Assembly: GCA_020725645.1 (NCBI GenBank)
Contig: DYEQ01000064.1
Coordinates: 1 to 50,907 of the forward strand
Source of the DNA: Candidatus Fermentithermobacillaceae bacterium
GTDB lineage: Bacteria > Bacillota > Sulfobacillia > Fermentithermobacillales > DUSS01
Direction: 5' to 3'
Length of the DNA stretch: 50,907 nucleotides
Shown here: positions 40,210 to 49,390 of the stretch, piece by piece
Layout: every line of letters begins with the position of its first letter
Numbering within the stretch: the stretch's first letter is position 1
Program-made: the position numbers and the translations under genes
Notes under the pieces: generated by a model
What the model saw: only the letters and a program-made list of their open reading frames with translations
Databases searched by the model: none
What the model was told of the DNA's origin: nothing

Positions 40210-40597
40210 GGTCTCATCTACGGGCAGAGAGCCTCACGCCCGGGATCGGACTAGGTCCCGGAAGCGACGCTTTGGCCTAGGCGGTTTCATTGGTCTGGCT
40301 TTGGCGTTGATGCTAGGTATCACGTTTTTCGTAAGACAATCCCAAGTAAGGCAGCTGGAGAAGTACATCGAGGCGTTAGAGCAGGAGATCCAATACTATA
40401 CGCGGGCTAACGATAACCTGCGAGACCAGATCAATATGCTCCGCTCCGATCAGTACATTGAAAAGGTGGCCCGGGAGAAACTGGGTCTCGTCAAACCCGG
40501 TGAGGTACAGTATATCCTCACAGACCCAAGGGCGACAGGCCGAGACAGCACGGGCCAGAACCCCGCTAAAGGACCGGGCGGGGTTACGGAGAGGTGA
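40178..40597 (+). CDS. divIC: Septum formation initiator DivIC / FtsB-like
   Basis: A 139-residue bitopic protein: basic N-terminus, one membrane helix (about 33-52, LGGFIGLALALMLGITFFV), an external coiled coil (QVRQLEKYIEALEQEIQYYT) and the family C-terminal motif YIEKVAREKLGLVKPGEV. It links FtsL and the divisome synthase. I start at ATG 40178 (MLNRTRV) with GGAGGG upstream. It converges on rqcP with a 14-bp overlap of coding regions. Confidence 0.88.
   Translation: MLNRTRVPASRVSSTGREPHARDRTRSRKRRFGLGGFIGLALALMLGITFFVRQSQVRQLEKYIEALEQEIQYYTRANDNLRDQINMLRSDQYIEKVAREKLGLVKPGEVQYILTDPRATGRDSTGQNPAKGPGGVTER
40559..40585. terminator. Hairpin at the divIC/rqcP convergent ends
   Basis: AACCCCGC (40559-40566) pairs with GCGGGGTT (40578-40585) at the junction of the two convergent genes. 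The U-tract is poor on both sides, so function as a shared terminator is tentative. Confidence 0.4.
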
Positions 40598-40820
40598 CTT
40601 CTTCGTACATCCTCCCGGTGCCCCGGTTATCGACGGTTAAGACCCGGACACGTGTCACCTTCCACCCGTAATCGATTTCAAGCAGGTCCCCGGGATTCAC
40701 CCTTGCGCCCGGTTTGGATACCCTGCCGTTCTGACGCACCTTGCCGGATTGGCAGAACTCTTGCGCAACCGTTCTTCTACGGATCAGTCGTGATACCTGT
40801 AAGAACTTGTCAAGCCTCAC
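40584..40820 (-). CDS. rqcP: RqcP (YabO, Hsp15-like S4 RNA-binding protein)
   Basis: A 78-residue protein that is almost entirely one S4 domain (MRLDKFLQVSRLIRRRTVAQ ... SGKVRQNGRVSKPGARVNPGDLLEI). In Bacillus this protein binds stalled 50S subunits and supports RqcH in adding Ala tails to stuck chains. The start is GTG 40820 with GGAGGAGATAAG directly before it; the open frame continues upstream without a better signal. hup lies 133 bp upstream in the same direction. Confidence 0.92.
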   Translation of the reverse strand: MRLDKFLQVSRLIRRRTVAQEFCQSGKVRQNGRVSKPGARVNPGDLLEIDYGWKVTRVRVLTVDNRGTGRMYEEVTSP

Positions 40821-40953
40821 CTTATCTCCTCCGGTTTCCCCTCGCAAATCCCCTGTCTCCACGTTGGTCATCCTTGCCCGGAACTTCACCGGCACCTTGC
40901 GCTGGTCTCGAGGCCGGAACGAGCCCGAGCATCCCCATAAAGCCCGGGGGGAG

Positions 40954-41256
40954 CTATTGTTCCTCGTCCTCCCCCGCCTCTTCTCCTCCCACCGCGACCC
41001 TGAGGTTTCTTCCCGGGCGAAAGACAGGCACTTTTGTCGCGGGAATTTGAATGGGTTGACCGGTACGCGGATTCCTACCCTCCCTGGCCGCCCTCTCCCG
41101 GACCAGGAAAGTGCCAAAACCCAGGATTCCTACAGGCTCACCTTTAGCCAGGGCTTCCTGAACGACGTCGACAAAGGCGTTTACGACTTTCTCCGTATCC
41201 TTCTTGGTCAAACCGGCCACCTCGGCGACGCGCCCGACCAGCTCGCTCTTATTCAA
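40954..41256 (-). CDS. hup: DNA-binding protein HU
   Basis: Nucleoid protein that bends DNA as a dimer. The 100 residues include the HU core (NKSELVGRVAEVAGLTKKDT, then GFGTFLVRERAAREGRNPRTGQ split by the DNA-binding arm, with the conserved RNPRTGQPIQIPA tip) and an acidic C-terminal tail. The start is a TTG (41256) with AAGGAGG 8 nt upstream, slightly inside the end of mazG (8-bp overlap). Confidence 0.94.
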   Translation of the reverse strand: MNKSELVGRVAEVAGLTKKDTEKVVNAFVDVVQEALAKGEPVGILGFGTFLVRERAAREGRNPRTGQPIQIPATKVPVFRPGRNLRVAVGGEEAGEDEEQ

Positions 41257-42799
41257 TCTCTCCGCCTCCTTCAGAATCACCTTTCTGGTCTAGATCTTTC
41301 CACGATTTCGCAGCATTCCATAAGTCGTCGAGGGACTTTTCGTCCAGGTTCTCCAGTCTTACCCCGGCAGCGCGAGCCTGTTCCTCCATAGCCCTAAATC
41401 GAGCGGAAAACTTATCAACGCTACGTCTAAGGCACGTTTCCGCGTCTTGCCCCAGGTGGCGTGAAAGATTCACCAGGGCGTAAAGCACGTCGCCGATTTC
41501 CTCACCGATGGAAGCTTCCGACCTCTCCTTCATCGCCTTTTCCAGTTCGCCGATCTCCTCTTTCACTTTCTCCAGGACGTCTTCAGGACGTTTCCAGTCA
41601 AAGCCGACAGAAGCTGCGAGGACCTGCTGCTTTTGCGCCATAAGCAGCGACGGGAGACCCCTAGCGACGGAGTCCATGAGAGAGCCGGGCCGGTCACCGT
41701 TCTTCTCCCGCCTCTTTATCTCCTCCCAACGCCTCACCACAAGCTCGGGGGCCGAGATGGCTTCGTGTCCGAAAACGTGCGGATGCCGGGATATGAGTTT
41801 CCGAGTGATCCTAGATATCACGTCCCTGTCGCTGAACCTCCCCTGCTCCCGCCCAATTTGTATGTGAAGGGCGATTTGAAGCAGGAGGTCACCGAGCTCC
41901 TCGACGATGTGTTCGGTTTCCCCAGAGCGAATCGCGGCGCTGAGCTCGTATGCTTCCTCTAAAGCGAAAGGGGTCAAGCTTTCGTGGGTCTGTTCCCTGT
42001 CCCAAGGACAACCGTGCTCGCTTCTGAGCTCGGCTACCACGGAGAGGAAATCCACCCACGTACCGAGGGACCGGGCTTGTTCCTCTGCGGGGGCAGCCGG
42101 CACGACAACCGCCGTCAAGTGGTCGATGTCTTCGACCATGTCGAGGGAAGAGAGCTCGATTTCGGTAACGGTCTGACTGCCTTTGATCCCGGCGCTCTTA
42201 ACGACGAACACCTTCGCCGAGGGAGAGAGGAACTCCATGAGGTAGAGTTTAACCCACGACGCAGTGAGATTGTCGTGCACCTGACCTATGACGTAAGGAA
42301 CATCCGGAGCGTAATAGGGCGGATGCTTTTTATCGCACACTTCGTACGCGTCGAGCACCACATACCCCGAAGGCGCTGGAACCCTGGCAGCTTCAAGAGC
42401 GACCTCCGCAAAACTGCGGGCGCCTATAACCTCAAGGGTGGGCCCGGCTTTCTCCAGCAGGATTTCCACGGATCGTTCTGCCACCAGAGGATTGCCCGGA
42501 ACGAGGTAGACCACCGGCCCGGACTTAGCCTCCGCGACCGCAGATAGGACCTCTTGGGCCATCCTGGAATAGAGAGTGGAAAAGTCGGGAGCGGTTTCGT
42601 AGAGGAAGTCAAAGCTTATGTACGAAACCCCATGCTCTTTGAGGACCATTACCGACGGATGCCTCTCAGTTCTCAAAAAGACTTTTCCAGCTCTTAAGGA
42701 CTCTTCGATGACTCTCGGTGGGACTTCTTCGGGAGCCCCGGGACCAAGCCCGGCTACTACCAGCTTCGCCTTTCCCTTACCTGCCTCCAACTTTTTCAC
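41249..42799 (-). CDS. mazG: Bifunctional methylase-like / MazG NTP pyrophosphohydrolase (YabN)
   Basis: A 516-residue fusion as in Bacillus YabN. Residues about 12-225 form a tetrapyrrole-methylase-like (SAM) domain (LVVAGLGPGAPEEVPPRV, VYLVPGNPLVAE); residues about 255-500 contain two MazG modules (CPWDREQTHESL, EELGDLLLQIALH and EEIGDVLYALVNLSRH), the second bearing the metal-binding ExxED-type residues. MazG cleans the pool of damaged NTPs; the methylase-like part has no proven substrate. The gene is followed by hup, and the SpoVB-like flippase precedes it by 62 bp. Confidence 0.95.
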   Translation of the reverse strand: MKKLEAGKGKAKLVVAGLGPGAPEEVPPRVIEESLRAGKVFLRTERHPSVMVLKEHGVSYISFDFLYETAPDFSTLYSRMAQEVLSAVAEAKSGPVVYLVPGNPLVAERSVEILLEKAGPTLEVIGARSFAEVALEAARVPAPSGYVVLDAYEVCDKKHPPYYAPDVPYVIGQVHDNLTASWVKLYLMEFLSPSAKVFVVKSAGIKGSQTVTEIELSSLDMVEDIDHLTAVVVPAAPAEEQARSLGTWVDFLSVVAELRSEHGCPWDREQTHESLTPFALEEAYELSAAIRSGETEHIVEELGDLLLQIALHIQIGREQGRFSDRDVISRITRKLISRHPHVFGHEAISAPELVVRRWEEIKRREKNGDRPGSLMDSVARGLPSLLMAQKQQVLAASVGFDWKRPEDVLEKVKEEIGELEKAMKERSEASIGEEIGDVLYALVNLSRHLGQDAETCLRRSVDKFSARFRAMEEQARAAGVRLENLDEKSLDDLWNAAKSWKDLDQKGDSEGGGEIE

Positions 42800-42861
42800 C
42801 CCTTATGATCTGCCCGGCGCAAAACCACATATCGCTATGTCCGCAGGCACTGACCAGTAGC

Positions 42862-44460
42862 TTATCTGCGTCGAAGCTTTCGCAAAACCTTTGTAACTAG
42901 AGGTCCTACACCGGGAACCGCCGCCAGATCCTCCTCCTTAATAACCCCCATGAGGAGAACCAGCGCTCCGTAGACGAGCATACCCCATACGATGCTCCCC
43001 ACGGTAGCTGCTTTCGGGGCGATGTGCGAAGCCAGAATGCGGTAGACGAAAGCGGTGCTGAAAGCCATCGCAGCTCCGGCGACGGAAGCTCCGGCGAAAG
43101 GACCAACATCGATGATGTCTCCCGCTTTTCTCCTGACGGCGATGAGGTTAAGGAAGGCAGCTATGAAGAAGTAGGCAGTGGTCGCCAGCGACGCCCCTTT
43201 TATACCGAGAAAAGGGTCGGCTACGAGAAACCATGTGAGAGCGGCCTTGGCTAAAGCTGCACATATCAGGTTGACTACGGGGACGGTCAGGAGCCCAAGC
43301 CCCTGGAGTATGGCCGTACTCACCTGCTGAAGGGCGAGGAACAACACGGCGGCTGCCATCGGTCTTAACGCGACGGCGATCCCGGGATCACCGTAAAGGA
43401 GGTCCGGGATCGGCTGGGCGAGGACGTAAAGGCCGAGGGCAGCTGGAAGGGCCAGTGTATAGGTCAGGGTAAGAGCTTTCGCTACGCGCCTTGAGACCAG
43501 CGGGAAGTCCCGCCTCACTGATGCCGCGGTGATAGAAGGCACGAGGCTCACCCCTAGCGCTCCCGTAAACACCGTAGGCAGGTTTATGAGGGGAAAAGCG
43601 CCTCCTGACAGCCTTCCGTAAAGGACGGTGGATTCGGTCGGGCTGATACCGGAGACCTGAAGCCTCGAGGGCACGAGACTCAAATCGATGAGCTCGGTGA
43701 GACCGAACACGGCCGAAGCCAAGGAAACCGGGACCGCGACTGAGACTACTTCCCTAAGGAGATCTACTGTCCCCGGCGTTTTCGGTTTCCGGGGGACACC
43801 TTCGTCCGTCGCGTGCCTTCGGAAAAGATAGGCGCCACTTATATAGAATAGGCCGATTAGGGCGCCGATGGAGGCTCCGGCAGTCGCTCCCGCCGCAGCA
43901 AACTGGATACCTCGGGGCAGGAGCACCCAGGCCAGCGCGAGCATGCTTACAAGCCGCCCGAGCTGCTCCAGGACCTGTGATACGGCGGTCGGAGCCATGT
44001 CCTCTAAACCCTGGAAGAAGCCGCGAAAAGCGGACATTATAGCTACAAGGAACAGGCCTGGAGCGATGGCTCTTATCGGAAGGACGGCCCGGGGATCCCT
44101 GGCCATGTGCCACGCTATCCAGGGAGCGAGGAAGTAAAGAAAGCTGGAAAAAACCAGGCCCGACACCAGAAGCAAGGCAAAGGAGACTCGAAAGGTCGCC
44201 CGGGCACCCGCAAGGTCTCCTCTCGCCATCTTTTCCGCCAGTACCTTGGAAATGGCGACGCTTAAACCCCCGGTAGAGACGATGAGGAGGATCGTGTACA
44301 TCGGGTAAGCCATTTGAAACAGACCCATACCTTCGCTTCCCAAAAGCGAGTACAGGGGTATCCTCGAAATGGCCCCGATCACCTTCGCGACGATTCCGGC
44401 GAGGGTAAGGATGAAGGCACCTTTCAGAAAAGTCGAATCGGAAGAGCGCACAATAGGCAA
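42862..44460 (-). CDS. MOP-superfamily flippase (SpoVB/YabM-like)
   Basis: A 532-residue integral membrane protein with about 14 helices, starting STFLKGAFILTLAGIVAKVIG, a hallmark of SpoVB/MurJ-like polysaccharide transporters. Bacillus YabM occupies this slot between spoVT and mazG, and relatives move lipid-linked peptidoglycan precursors for the spore cortex or wall. I take a TTG start (44460) with AGGGGA 6 nt upstream; a GTG three codons on is possible and the frame is open to 44535. It lies beyond the spoVT terminator, so it should have its own promoter. Confidence 0.88.
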   Translation of the reverse strand: MPIVRSSDSTFLKGAFILTLAGIVAKVIGAISRIPLYSLLGSEGMGLFQMAYPMYTILLIVSTGGLSVAISKVLAEKMARGDLAGARATFRVSFALLLVSGLVFSSFLYFLAPWIAWHMARDPRAVLPIRAIAPGLFLVAIMSAFRGFFQGLEDMAPTAVSQVLEQLGRLVSMLALAWVLLPRGIQFAAAGATAGASIGALIGLFYISGAYLFRRHATDEGVPRKPKTPGTVDLLREVVSVAVPVSLASAVFGLTELIDLSLVPSRLQVSGISPTESTVLYGRLSGGAFPLINLPTVFTGALGVSLVPSITAASVRRDFPLVSRRVAKALTLTYTLALPAALGLYVLAQPIPDLLYGDPGIAVALRPMAAAVLFLALQQVSTAILQGLGLLTVPVVNLICAALAKAALTWFLVADPFLGIKGASLATTAYFFIAAFLNLIAVRRKAGDIIDVGPFAGASVAGAAMAFSTAFVYRILASHIAPKAATVGSIVWGMLVYGALVLLMGVIKEEDLAAVPGVGPLVTKVLRKLRRR

Positions 44461-44510
44461 AACGCTTCCCCTGTAGTCAAGAGTATTCCGGTTCCGAGGC
44501 GTTCCAACAC

Positions 44511-44543
44511 AAAAGAAGGTGGCGTCGTGGGCCACCGTTCTTT
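44511..44543 (-). terminator. Intrinsic terminator after spoVT
   Basis: On the minus strand AGAACGGTGGC and GCCACCTTCT form a stem (one bulged base) with a short loop, followed by a U-rich tail (TTCTTTTGTG). It is about 90 nt past the spoVT stop. Confidence 0.65.
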
Positions 44544-44632
44544 ATCAACCCTGTATCAACTCTGCTCCGTCCGGCACCATCCTGCTAAACCTACGAAAGG
44601 GACTGGACGCTTCGCCGGGAGCGGACGGTGTT

Positions 44633-45193
44633 TTACTCCTCCATCTGCTTTGCAAGGAATCCGGCCGCCGTCTGGGCCAGTTTCAGTTCCGTGTCCCCCA
44701 GGGTAACTCCGGGGTCCCTGGTGCAGATGATCACTGCGCCGATGGGATCGCCCTCCGCTATAATTGGAGCGATGACTTCAGACGTAAAAGTACAACCGGC
44801 CTCGTCCTCCGTGATGCATTCTTTGCAATACCGCTCCTCTCCCGGCTTGGTGATGAGCACGGGCTTGCGATCCTCCATTATCCTCTCCAGGGCCGGAGAT
44901 ACGCGTTTGTTCAGGAATTCCTTCTTAGGGGCTCCCGAAACGGCGATGATGGAATCGCGATCAGCTATCATCGCGATTTGACCGGTAGCTTCCGCCAGCG
45001 AGTCCGCATATTCCTTGGCAAAATCCCCTAGTTCTCCAATGGGCGAGTACTTCTTCAAAATCACCTCGCCGTCGCGATCGACGAATATCTCCAGCGGGTC
45101 TCCTTCGCGGATCCTCAGCGTCCTGCGGATCTCCTTCGGAATGACCACCCGCCCGAGATCGTCGATACGACGCACAATTCCGGTTGCTTTCAC
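44633..45193 (-). CDS. spoVT: Stage V sporulation protein T
   Basis: A forespore regulator that tunes sigma-G genes. The 186-residue product has the AbrB-type swapped-hairpin DNA-binding domain at the N-terminus (ATGIVRRIDDLGRVVIPKEI then RRTLRIREGDPLEIF) and a C-terminal GAF-like domain (about 55-180). Start is GTG 45193, with GGGGGTGG just upstream; the family starts with MKATGIVRRID. A candidate sigma-G promoter lies at 45233-45263. Confidence 0.96.
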   Translation of the reverse strand: MKATGIVRRIDDLGRVVIPKEIRRTLRIREGDPLEIFVDRDGEVILKKYSPIGELGDFAKEYADSLAEATGQIAMIADRDSIIAVSGAPKKEFLNKRVSPALERIMEDRKPVLITKPGEERYCKECITEDEAGCTFTSEVIAPIIAEGDPIGAVIICTRDPGVTLGDTELKLAQTAAGFLAKQMEE

Positions 45194-45232
45194 GGTACCA
45201 CCCCCTTCGACCAAACCGTGCCTGTCGTGTGC

Positions 45233-45263
45233 TAGTATATAGGGGTTCTGGAATCCTTATTCA
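45233..45263 (-). promoter_or_regulatory. Candidate sigma-F/sigma-G promoter of spoVT
   Basis: On the minus strand TGAATA (45263-45258) and TATACTA (45239-45233) are 18 bp apart, close to the sigma-G consensus (GHATR, 17-18 bp, CATWHTA). The -35 overlaps the last codons of mfd. Start of transcription would be about 32 nt before the spoVT GTG. spoVT is a known sigma-G gene in Bacillus. Confidence 0.55.
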
Positions 45264-48200
45264 GGTTGGCCTCTGGTGGCACCGGTAGCTACTGCCAGCG
45301 ACGGCAGGAGCTCTCTTGCGAAGCTGAGAGCTTGACCGAGAGCGTTTTTGGGAGATACGTCGTAGAGGAAAATCTCGATAAGACCTCGTTCCTTACTCCC
45401 GCGGATTCTCCCCCTCGAATCTCGAGCCAGGTTCACGAACTTATCCTCGGGAAAAAGGTGAGGTACTTCCACTTTGAACAAAAGGGCTTTACGCTGTGGG
45501 TCCAGGTTCACCGATGTTATACCCAGCGAGCCCAGCGCGACCCGCAACCTGGACACGTCCAAGAGGTTTCTGGTCTCACCCGGCAAGTTACCGTAAATGT
45601 CCCGGATTTCTCGCTCGACCCGGTCCACGTCTTCCCAGGACTCGCATCCTGCGATCTTCTTATAAGCTGTGTAGCGCTGTCGCTCGTCTTCCATGTACCA
45701 CGCAGGCAGATACGCGTCCACCGGGATGTTCACTTCCGCGAGGATGACGCGCTTTTCCTCTTCCTTGCGACCTTCCAGCTCAGCTATCGCTTTGTCCAGA
45801 AGTCTCATGTACAGGTCAAACCCAACTGCTTCGATAAATCCGTGCTGTTCAGGGCCGAGGATGTTCCCGGCGCCCCTGAGTTCCAGGTCTCTCATAGCGA
45901 GTTTCAAGCCCGAGCCAAAACCCTGGAGCTCCTTGAGAGCTCGGAGTCGCTCTTCACCTTTCTCCGTGACATACCTGTCCGGCCTGAAGGTGAAATAAGC
46001 GTAAGCTATCCGGTTGCGCCGTCCGACTCTGCCCCTGAGCTGATAAAGCTGGGCCAGGCCGAGCTTATCGGCGTTTTCCACGATCAGGGTGTTTACGTTG
46101 GGAAAGTCCAGCCCGGATTCGATGATGGTGGTGGAAACGAGCACGTCATAGCATCCAGCCATGAAGTCCCTGATCACCCGGGCCAACTCACCTTCGTTCA
46201 TCCTCCCGTGGGCGCACGCCACGGAGGCCTCTGGCACCATTTCGTTGATCCTTTTCACGGCCCACTCCATGCCTGCGATCCGGTGGCACACATAAAAAAC
46301 CTGTCCTCCCCTATCTATTTCCCTCCGGATCGCCTCGGCGAGGATGGGGCGGCTGTAAGGGATGACGTATGTCTCGACGGGGAATCGTCCCTCGGGAGGA
46401 GTTTCGATCAAGGAAATGTCCATGAGCTTCCCCAGTGCCATGTTGAGCGTGCGCGGAATGGGAGTGGCGCTCAAAGTCAGCACATGGACGGTTTCCTTGA
46501 GCTTTTTCAGACGCTCCTTTTGGGCCACTCCGAACCTGTGCTCTTCGTCGATGATGAGGAGACCGAGATCGTGAAACTTCACGTCTCTGCTGAGGAGTCT
46601 GTGGGTTCCTACGATTATGTCAACAACGCCCATCCTCAAGCCTTCGATGATGGCCTTTTGCTCCTTTTTCGACCGAAATCTGCTTAACACCTCGATGTTG
46701 ACGGCGTATCCCTTAAACCGCTGCGTAAAAGTGGCATAGTGCTGCTCAGCCAAAATGGTCGTGGGAACGAGCACGGCAACCTGCTTGGATTCCTGTACCG
46801 CCTTAAAAGCTGCGCGCATGGCCACTTCCGTCTTACCGTACCCCACGTCCCCACAAAGCAAGCGGTCCATGGGCACAGGCTTCTCCATATCCCGCTTTAC
46901 TTCTAGGGCTGCCCTGGCCTGGTCAGGCGTCTCTTCGTACTCAAAGGCTTCCTCGAACTCCTTTTGCCAGACCGTATCTTCAGAAAACTGGTAGCTGCGA
47001 CGGGTTTTCCTAACAGCTTGCGTCCGGAGGAGCTCGGCCGCCAGCTTCTCTACAGCTTGCTTCGCCCTCGCCCTGGTCTTCTGCCACTCGCTGGATCCCA
47101 ACTTGGACAGGGTCGGTACGTGTCCGTCGCGACTCGTGTATTTTTCCAGGAGGTGGAGTTGATCGGAGGGAACGTAAACCGCATCTTCACCGGCATATCG
47201 AACGTGCACGTAATCCCGGGTGACCCCGGCCACCGTCATGGTCTTCAGGCCGACGTATTGCCCGATGCCATGGTGGATGTGAACCACGTAATCTCCGGGG
47301 CGAAGCTCCCGCCAGTCCAGGGGAACCCTTCCTTCAGCTCTTCTCCGGGCGGGCGTAAGCCTGGCCCTGGGGAATATCTCAGCTTCGCTGAAGATCTCAA
47401 GTCTTTCTCCCGGCCAGGAGACCCCGGCCTGGGCGTACCCCTTTAGAAGGTAAAGATTGCCAGGTTCGAGCGTGCCCCTGGCAGAATCTATGAGAACCCG
47501 CACCCCTGCTTCCTCCAGTCTCCGGCGGATCAGATCCCGGCGTTCATCTGAGGAAAACAGTAAAACCACCCTGCGACCGTGCTCCGTCATTTCCCGGAGC
47601 CTGGAGATGAAGTCGGTCCACCTGCCATGAAACCTCGTTTGGGATATGAGATCGATATCGACGATGGCGCCGGGATCGAGACCCTCGACCGGCCGAAGGA
47701 TTCCTTCGAAAAAGAGGTTGACCTTGGATCTCATCCGCCCCCACAGATCTTCCCAGGTAAAATAAGCGGAAGCTTCCTCGGGTCGCATCGTCCCCGCCAG
47801 AAGACGGCTCGTGGCGATCTCGTGGGCCATCCTCTCCATTTCCAGCGCGATCTCCTTGCATCGCGCAAGACCGGAGAGGATGAGCATACCGTCTTCGGGC
47901 AGGAAGTCGACGAAAGATACCGCCCCTGCCCACGCTTGGGAACCGCCAGGACCGGATAGACCGGAAGAAAGAGGAGCATCCCCGGGAACGGTCGCCTCCC
48001 CCACTTCACGGGCGGGCATGTAACCAGCCCTGTCGATGGAAGTCTGACTCACCTGGCTGGAGGGATCAAACGTACGCATGGAGACGATCTCATCGAAGCT
48101 GAACTCGACCCTGACCGGAAGCGATCTGTGGGGAGAGAAAAAGTCAAGGATGCCGCCGCGAAGGGCAACTTCTCCCCTGTTCCGAACCATGGGAACCCGC

Positions 48201-48700
48201 TCGTACCCCGCACCGGCTAGCTTCGCCACAAGAGCAATGGGCTCAAGCCTGTCCCCTACGGAAATCGTACCCGAACCCCATCGAAACCATGCCGGGGGCG
48301 AAAGCTTCCGTATGAGTGCAGTCAGAGGCGCTATGACCAGGGGAAGCTCCCGTTCACCGGGGGACGCCAATATACCAAGGGCCTCCAATCTCCGCCAAAG
48401 CCGCTCGTCAGGTCCTCCGGTTTCATAAGGGATCGCTTCCCTGGGCGGAAAGAGTTTTACCCGCCCCTCTCCCAAAAGCTCTTTCAGATCCCGGGTAGCT
48501 TCCACCGCCTCTTCGGGCTCGGGAACGACCAGGAGCGCCGGTCTTTTGAGCGCCCTGTGGACGGCCGCCGTCAACAGGGACCTCCCGTATCGTTCGTCGC
48601 AGGTGATGTAGACCGGAGACTTTTTGCCGTGTAGCGCCTCGAGAACGGCGCGGACTGCTTTGCTCGCCGCGGCAGCCTGGAGGAGGCTTTCCGAGGACAT
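45257..48700 (-). CDS. mfd: Transcription-repair coupling factor Mfd
   Basis: Removes stalled RNA polymerase and brings in UvrA. The 1147-residue protein has the UvrB-like N-terminal module, the RNA-polymerase-interacting domain (GDYVVHIHHGIGQYVGL), the RecG-like translocase with Walker A (GDVGYGKTEVAMRAAFKA), the DEEHRFGV box and ATPIPRTLNMAL, and the TRCF C-terminal domain. Length is typical. ATG 48700 has GGGGGG 8 nt upstream and is preferred to a TTG two codons earlier; the gene starts just past the pth stop. Confidence 0.97.
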   Translation of the reverse strand: MSSESLLQAAAASKAVRAVLEALHGKKSPVYITCDERYGRSLLTAAVHRALKRPALLVVPEPEEAVEATRDLKELLGEGRVKLFPPREAIPYETGGPDERLWRRLEALGILASPGERELPLVIAPLTALIRKLSPPAWFRWGSGTISVGDRLEPIALVAKLAGAGYERVPMVRNRGEVALRGGILDFFSPHRSLPVRVEFSFDEIVSMRTFDPSSQVSQTSIDRAGYMPAREVGEATVPGDAPLSSGLSGPGGSQAWAGAVSFVDFLPEDGMLILSGLARCKEIALEMERMAHEIATSRLLAGTMRPEEASAYFTWEDLWGRMRSKVNLFFEGILRPVEGLDPGAIVDIDLISQTRFHGRWTDFISRLREMTEHGRRVVLLFSSDERRDLIRRRLEEAGVRVLIDSARGTLEPGNLYLLKGYAQAGVSWPGERLEIFSEAEIFPRARLTPARRRAEGRVPLDWRELRPGDYVVHIHHGIGQYVGLKTMTVAGVTRDYVHVRYAGEDAVYVPSDQLHLLEKYTSRDGHVPTLSKLGSSEWQKTRARAKQAVEKLAAELLRTQAVRKTRRSYQFSEDTVWQKEFEEAFEYEETPDQARAALEVKRDMEKPVPMDRLLCGDVGYGKTEVAMRAAFKAVQESKQVAVLVPTTILAEQHYATFTQRFKGYAVNIEVLSRFRSKKEQKAIIEGLRMGVVDIIVGTHRLLSRDVKFHDLGLLIIDEEHRFGVAQKERLKKLKETVHVLTLSATPIPRTLNMALGKLMDISLIETPPEGRFPVETYVIPYSRPILAEAIRREIDRGGQVFYVCHRIAGMEWAVKRINEMVPEASVACAHGRMNEGELARVIRDFMAGCYDVLVSTTIIESGLDFPNVNTLIVENADKLGLAQLYQLRGRVGRRNRIAYAYFTFRPDRYVTEKGEERLRALKELQGFGSGLKLAMRDLELRGAGNILGPEQHGFIEAVGFDLYMRLLDKAIAELEGRKEEEKRVILAEVNIPVDAYLPAWYMEDERQRYTAYKKIAGCESWEDVDRVEREIRDIYGNLPGETRNLLDVSRLRVALGSLGITSVNLDPQRKALLFKVEVPHLFPEDKFVNLARDSRGRIRGSKERGLIEIFLYDVSPKNALGQALSFARELLPSLAVATGATRGQPE

Positions 48701-48702
48701 GC

Positions 48703-49338
48703 TCAAATCCCCCCGGCGTTTTCGGAGGGTCCCTCGTTTCCCTCTTCGGAGACGCCCGAATCCCCAAGAGTCGCCCTGCGGTTGTGACGGCTCATCGCCG
48801 GGTCAACTCCGAGGGTCAAGATATCGAGGCAGGCATCTGCAGCTCGGTCGAGGAGCATTTCTACGGCTCGAGGGTCCTCTTCAAACGGGGACAGCACGTA
48901 ATCGCGGGGCTCGATGTTCTTCGGCGGCCTTCCTATTCCGACCCTTACGCGAATAAACTCCTCCGTCCCCAAACAGGAGATGATCGATTCAACCCCCCGG
49001 TGACCTCCTGAGCTGCCATTCCTCTTTATCCGTATGAAGCCGAACGAGATATCCATGTCGTCATGCACTACGATGAATTCCCAGGGGTAGATGAGACGGT
49101 CCAGACTAAGGGAAGCCAGAGCTTTTCCGCTTTCGTTCATAAAAAAGAGCGGGCGGACCAGGAGAAAACCATCGCCCCAGGCCCCCCTCGGGACAGTAGC
49201 CACCAGCGCGTACCGCAAGCTGGGATCCCAGGATACACCCAAACGCCCGGCCAGGCGGTCCACCACCATGAAACCGGAGTTATGCCGGGTGTTCTCGTAT
49301 TTCTTCCCCGGATTCCCCAGTCCAACGATACAGCGCAA
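48703..49338 (-). CDS. pth: Peptidyl-tRNA hydrolase
   Basis: Frees tRNAs from peptides dropped by ribosomes. The 211-residue protein begins with the family motif CIVGLGNPGKKYENTRHNSG (catalytic His in TRHN) and has VHDDMDISFGFIRIKRNGSS and GGHRGVESIISCLGTEEFIR. The last 25 residues after the fold are a Glu/Asn/Gly-rich tail of no known role. Placed between rplY and mfd as in Bacillus. Confidence 0.96.
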   Translation of the reverse strand: MRCIVGLGNPGKKYENTRHNSGFMVVDRLAGRLGVSWDPSLRYALVATVPRGAWGDGFLLVRPLFFMNESGKALASLSLDRLIYPWEFIVVHDDMDISFGFIRIKRNGSSGGHRGVESIISCLGTEEFIRVRVGIGRPPKNIEPRDYVLSPFEEDPRAVEMLLDRAADACLDILTLGVDPAMSRHNRRATLGDSGVSEEGNEGPSENAGGI

Positions 49339-49390
49339 TCACACCCATCCTCCCGATCCGGTCGCGAGGGATTTCCGGTTCTTTCCCGGA

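Noticed and set aside
45266-46687. Long 473-aa plus-strand frame
   Set aside because: Entirely antisense to mfd, which has intact motifs throughout; typical of high-G+C shadow frames.
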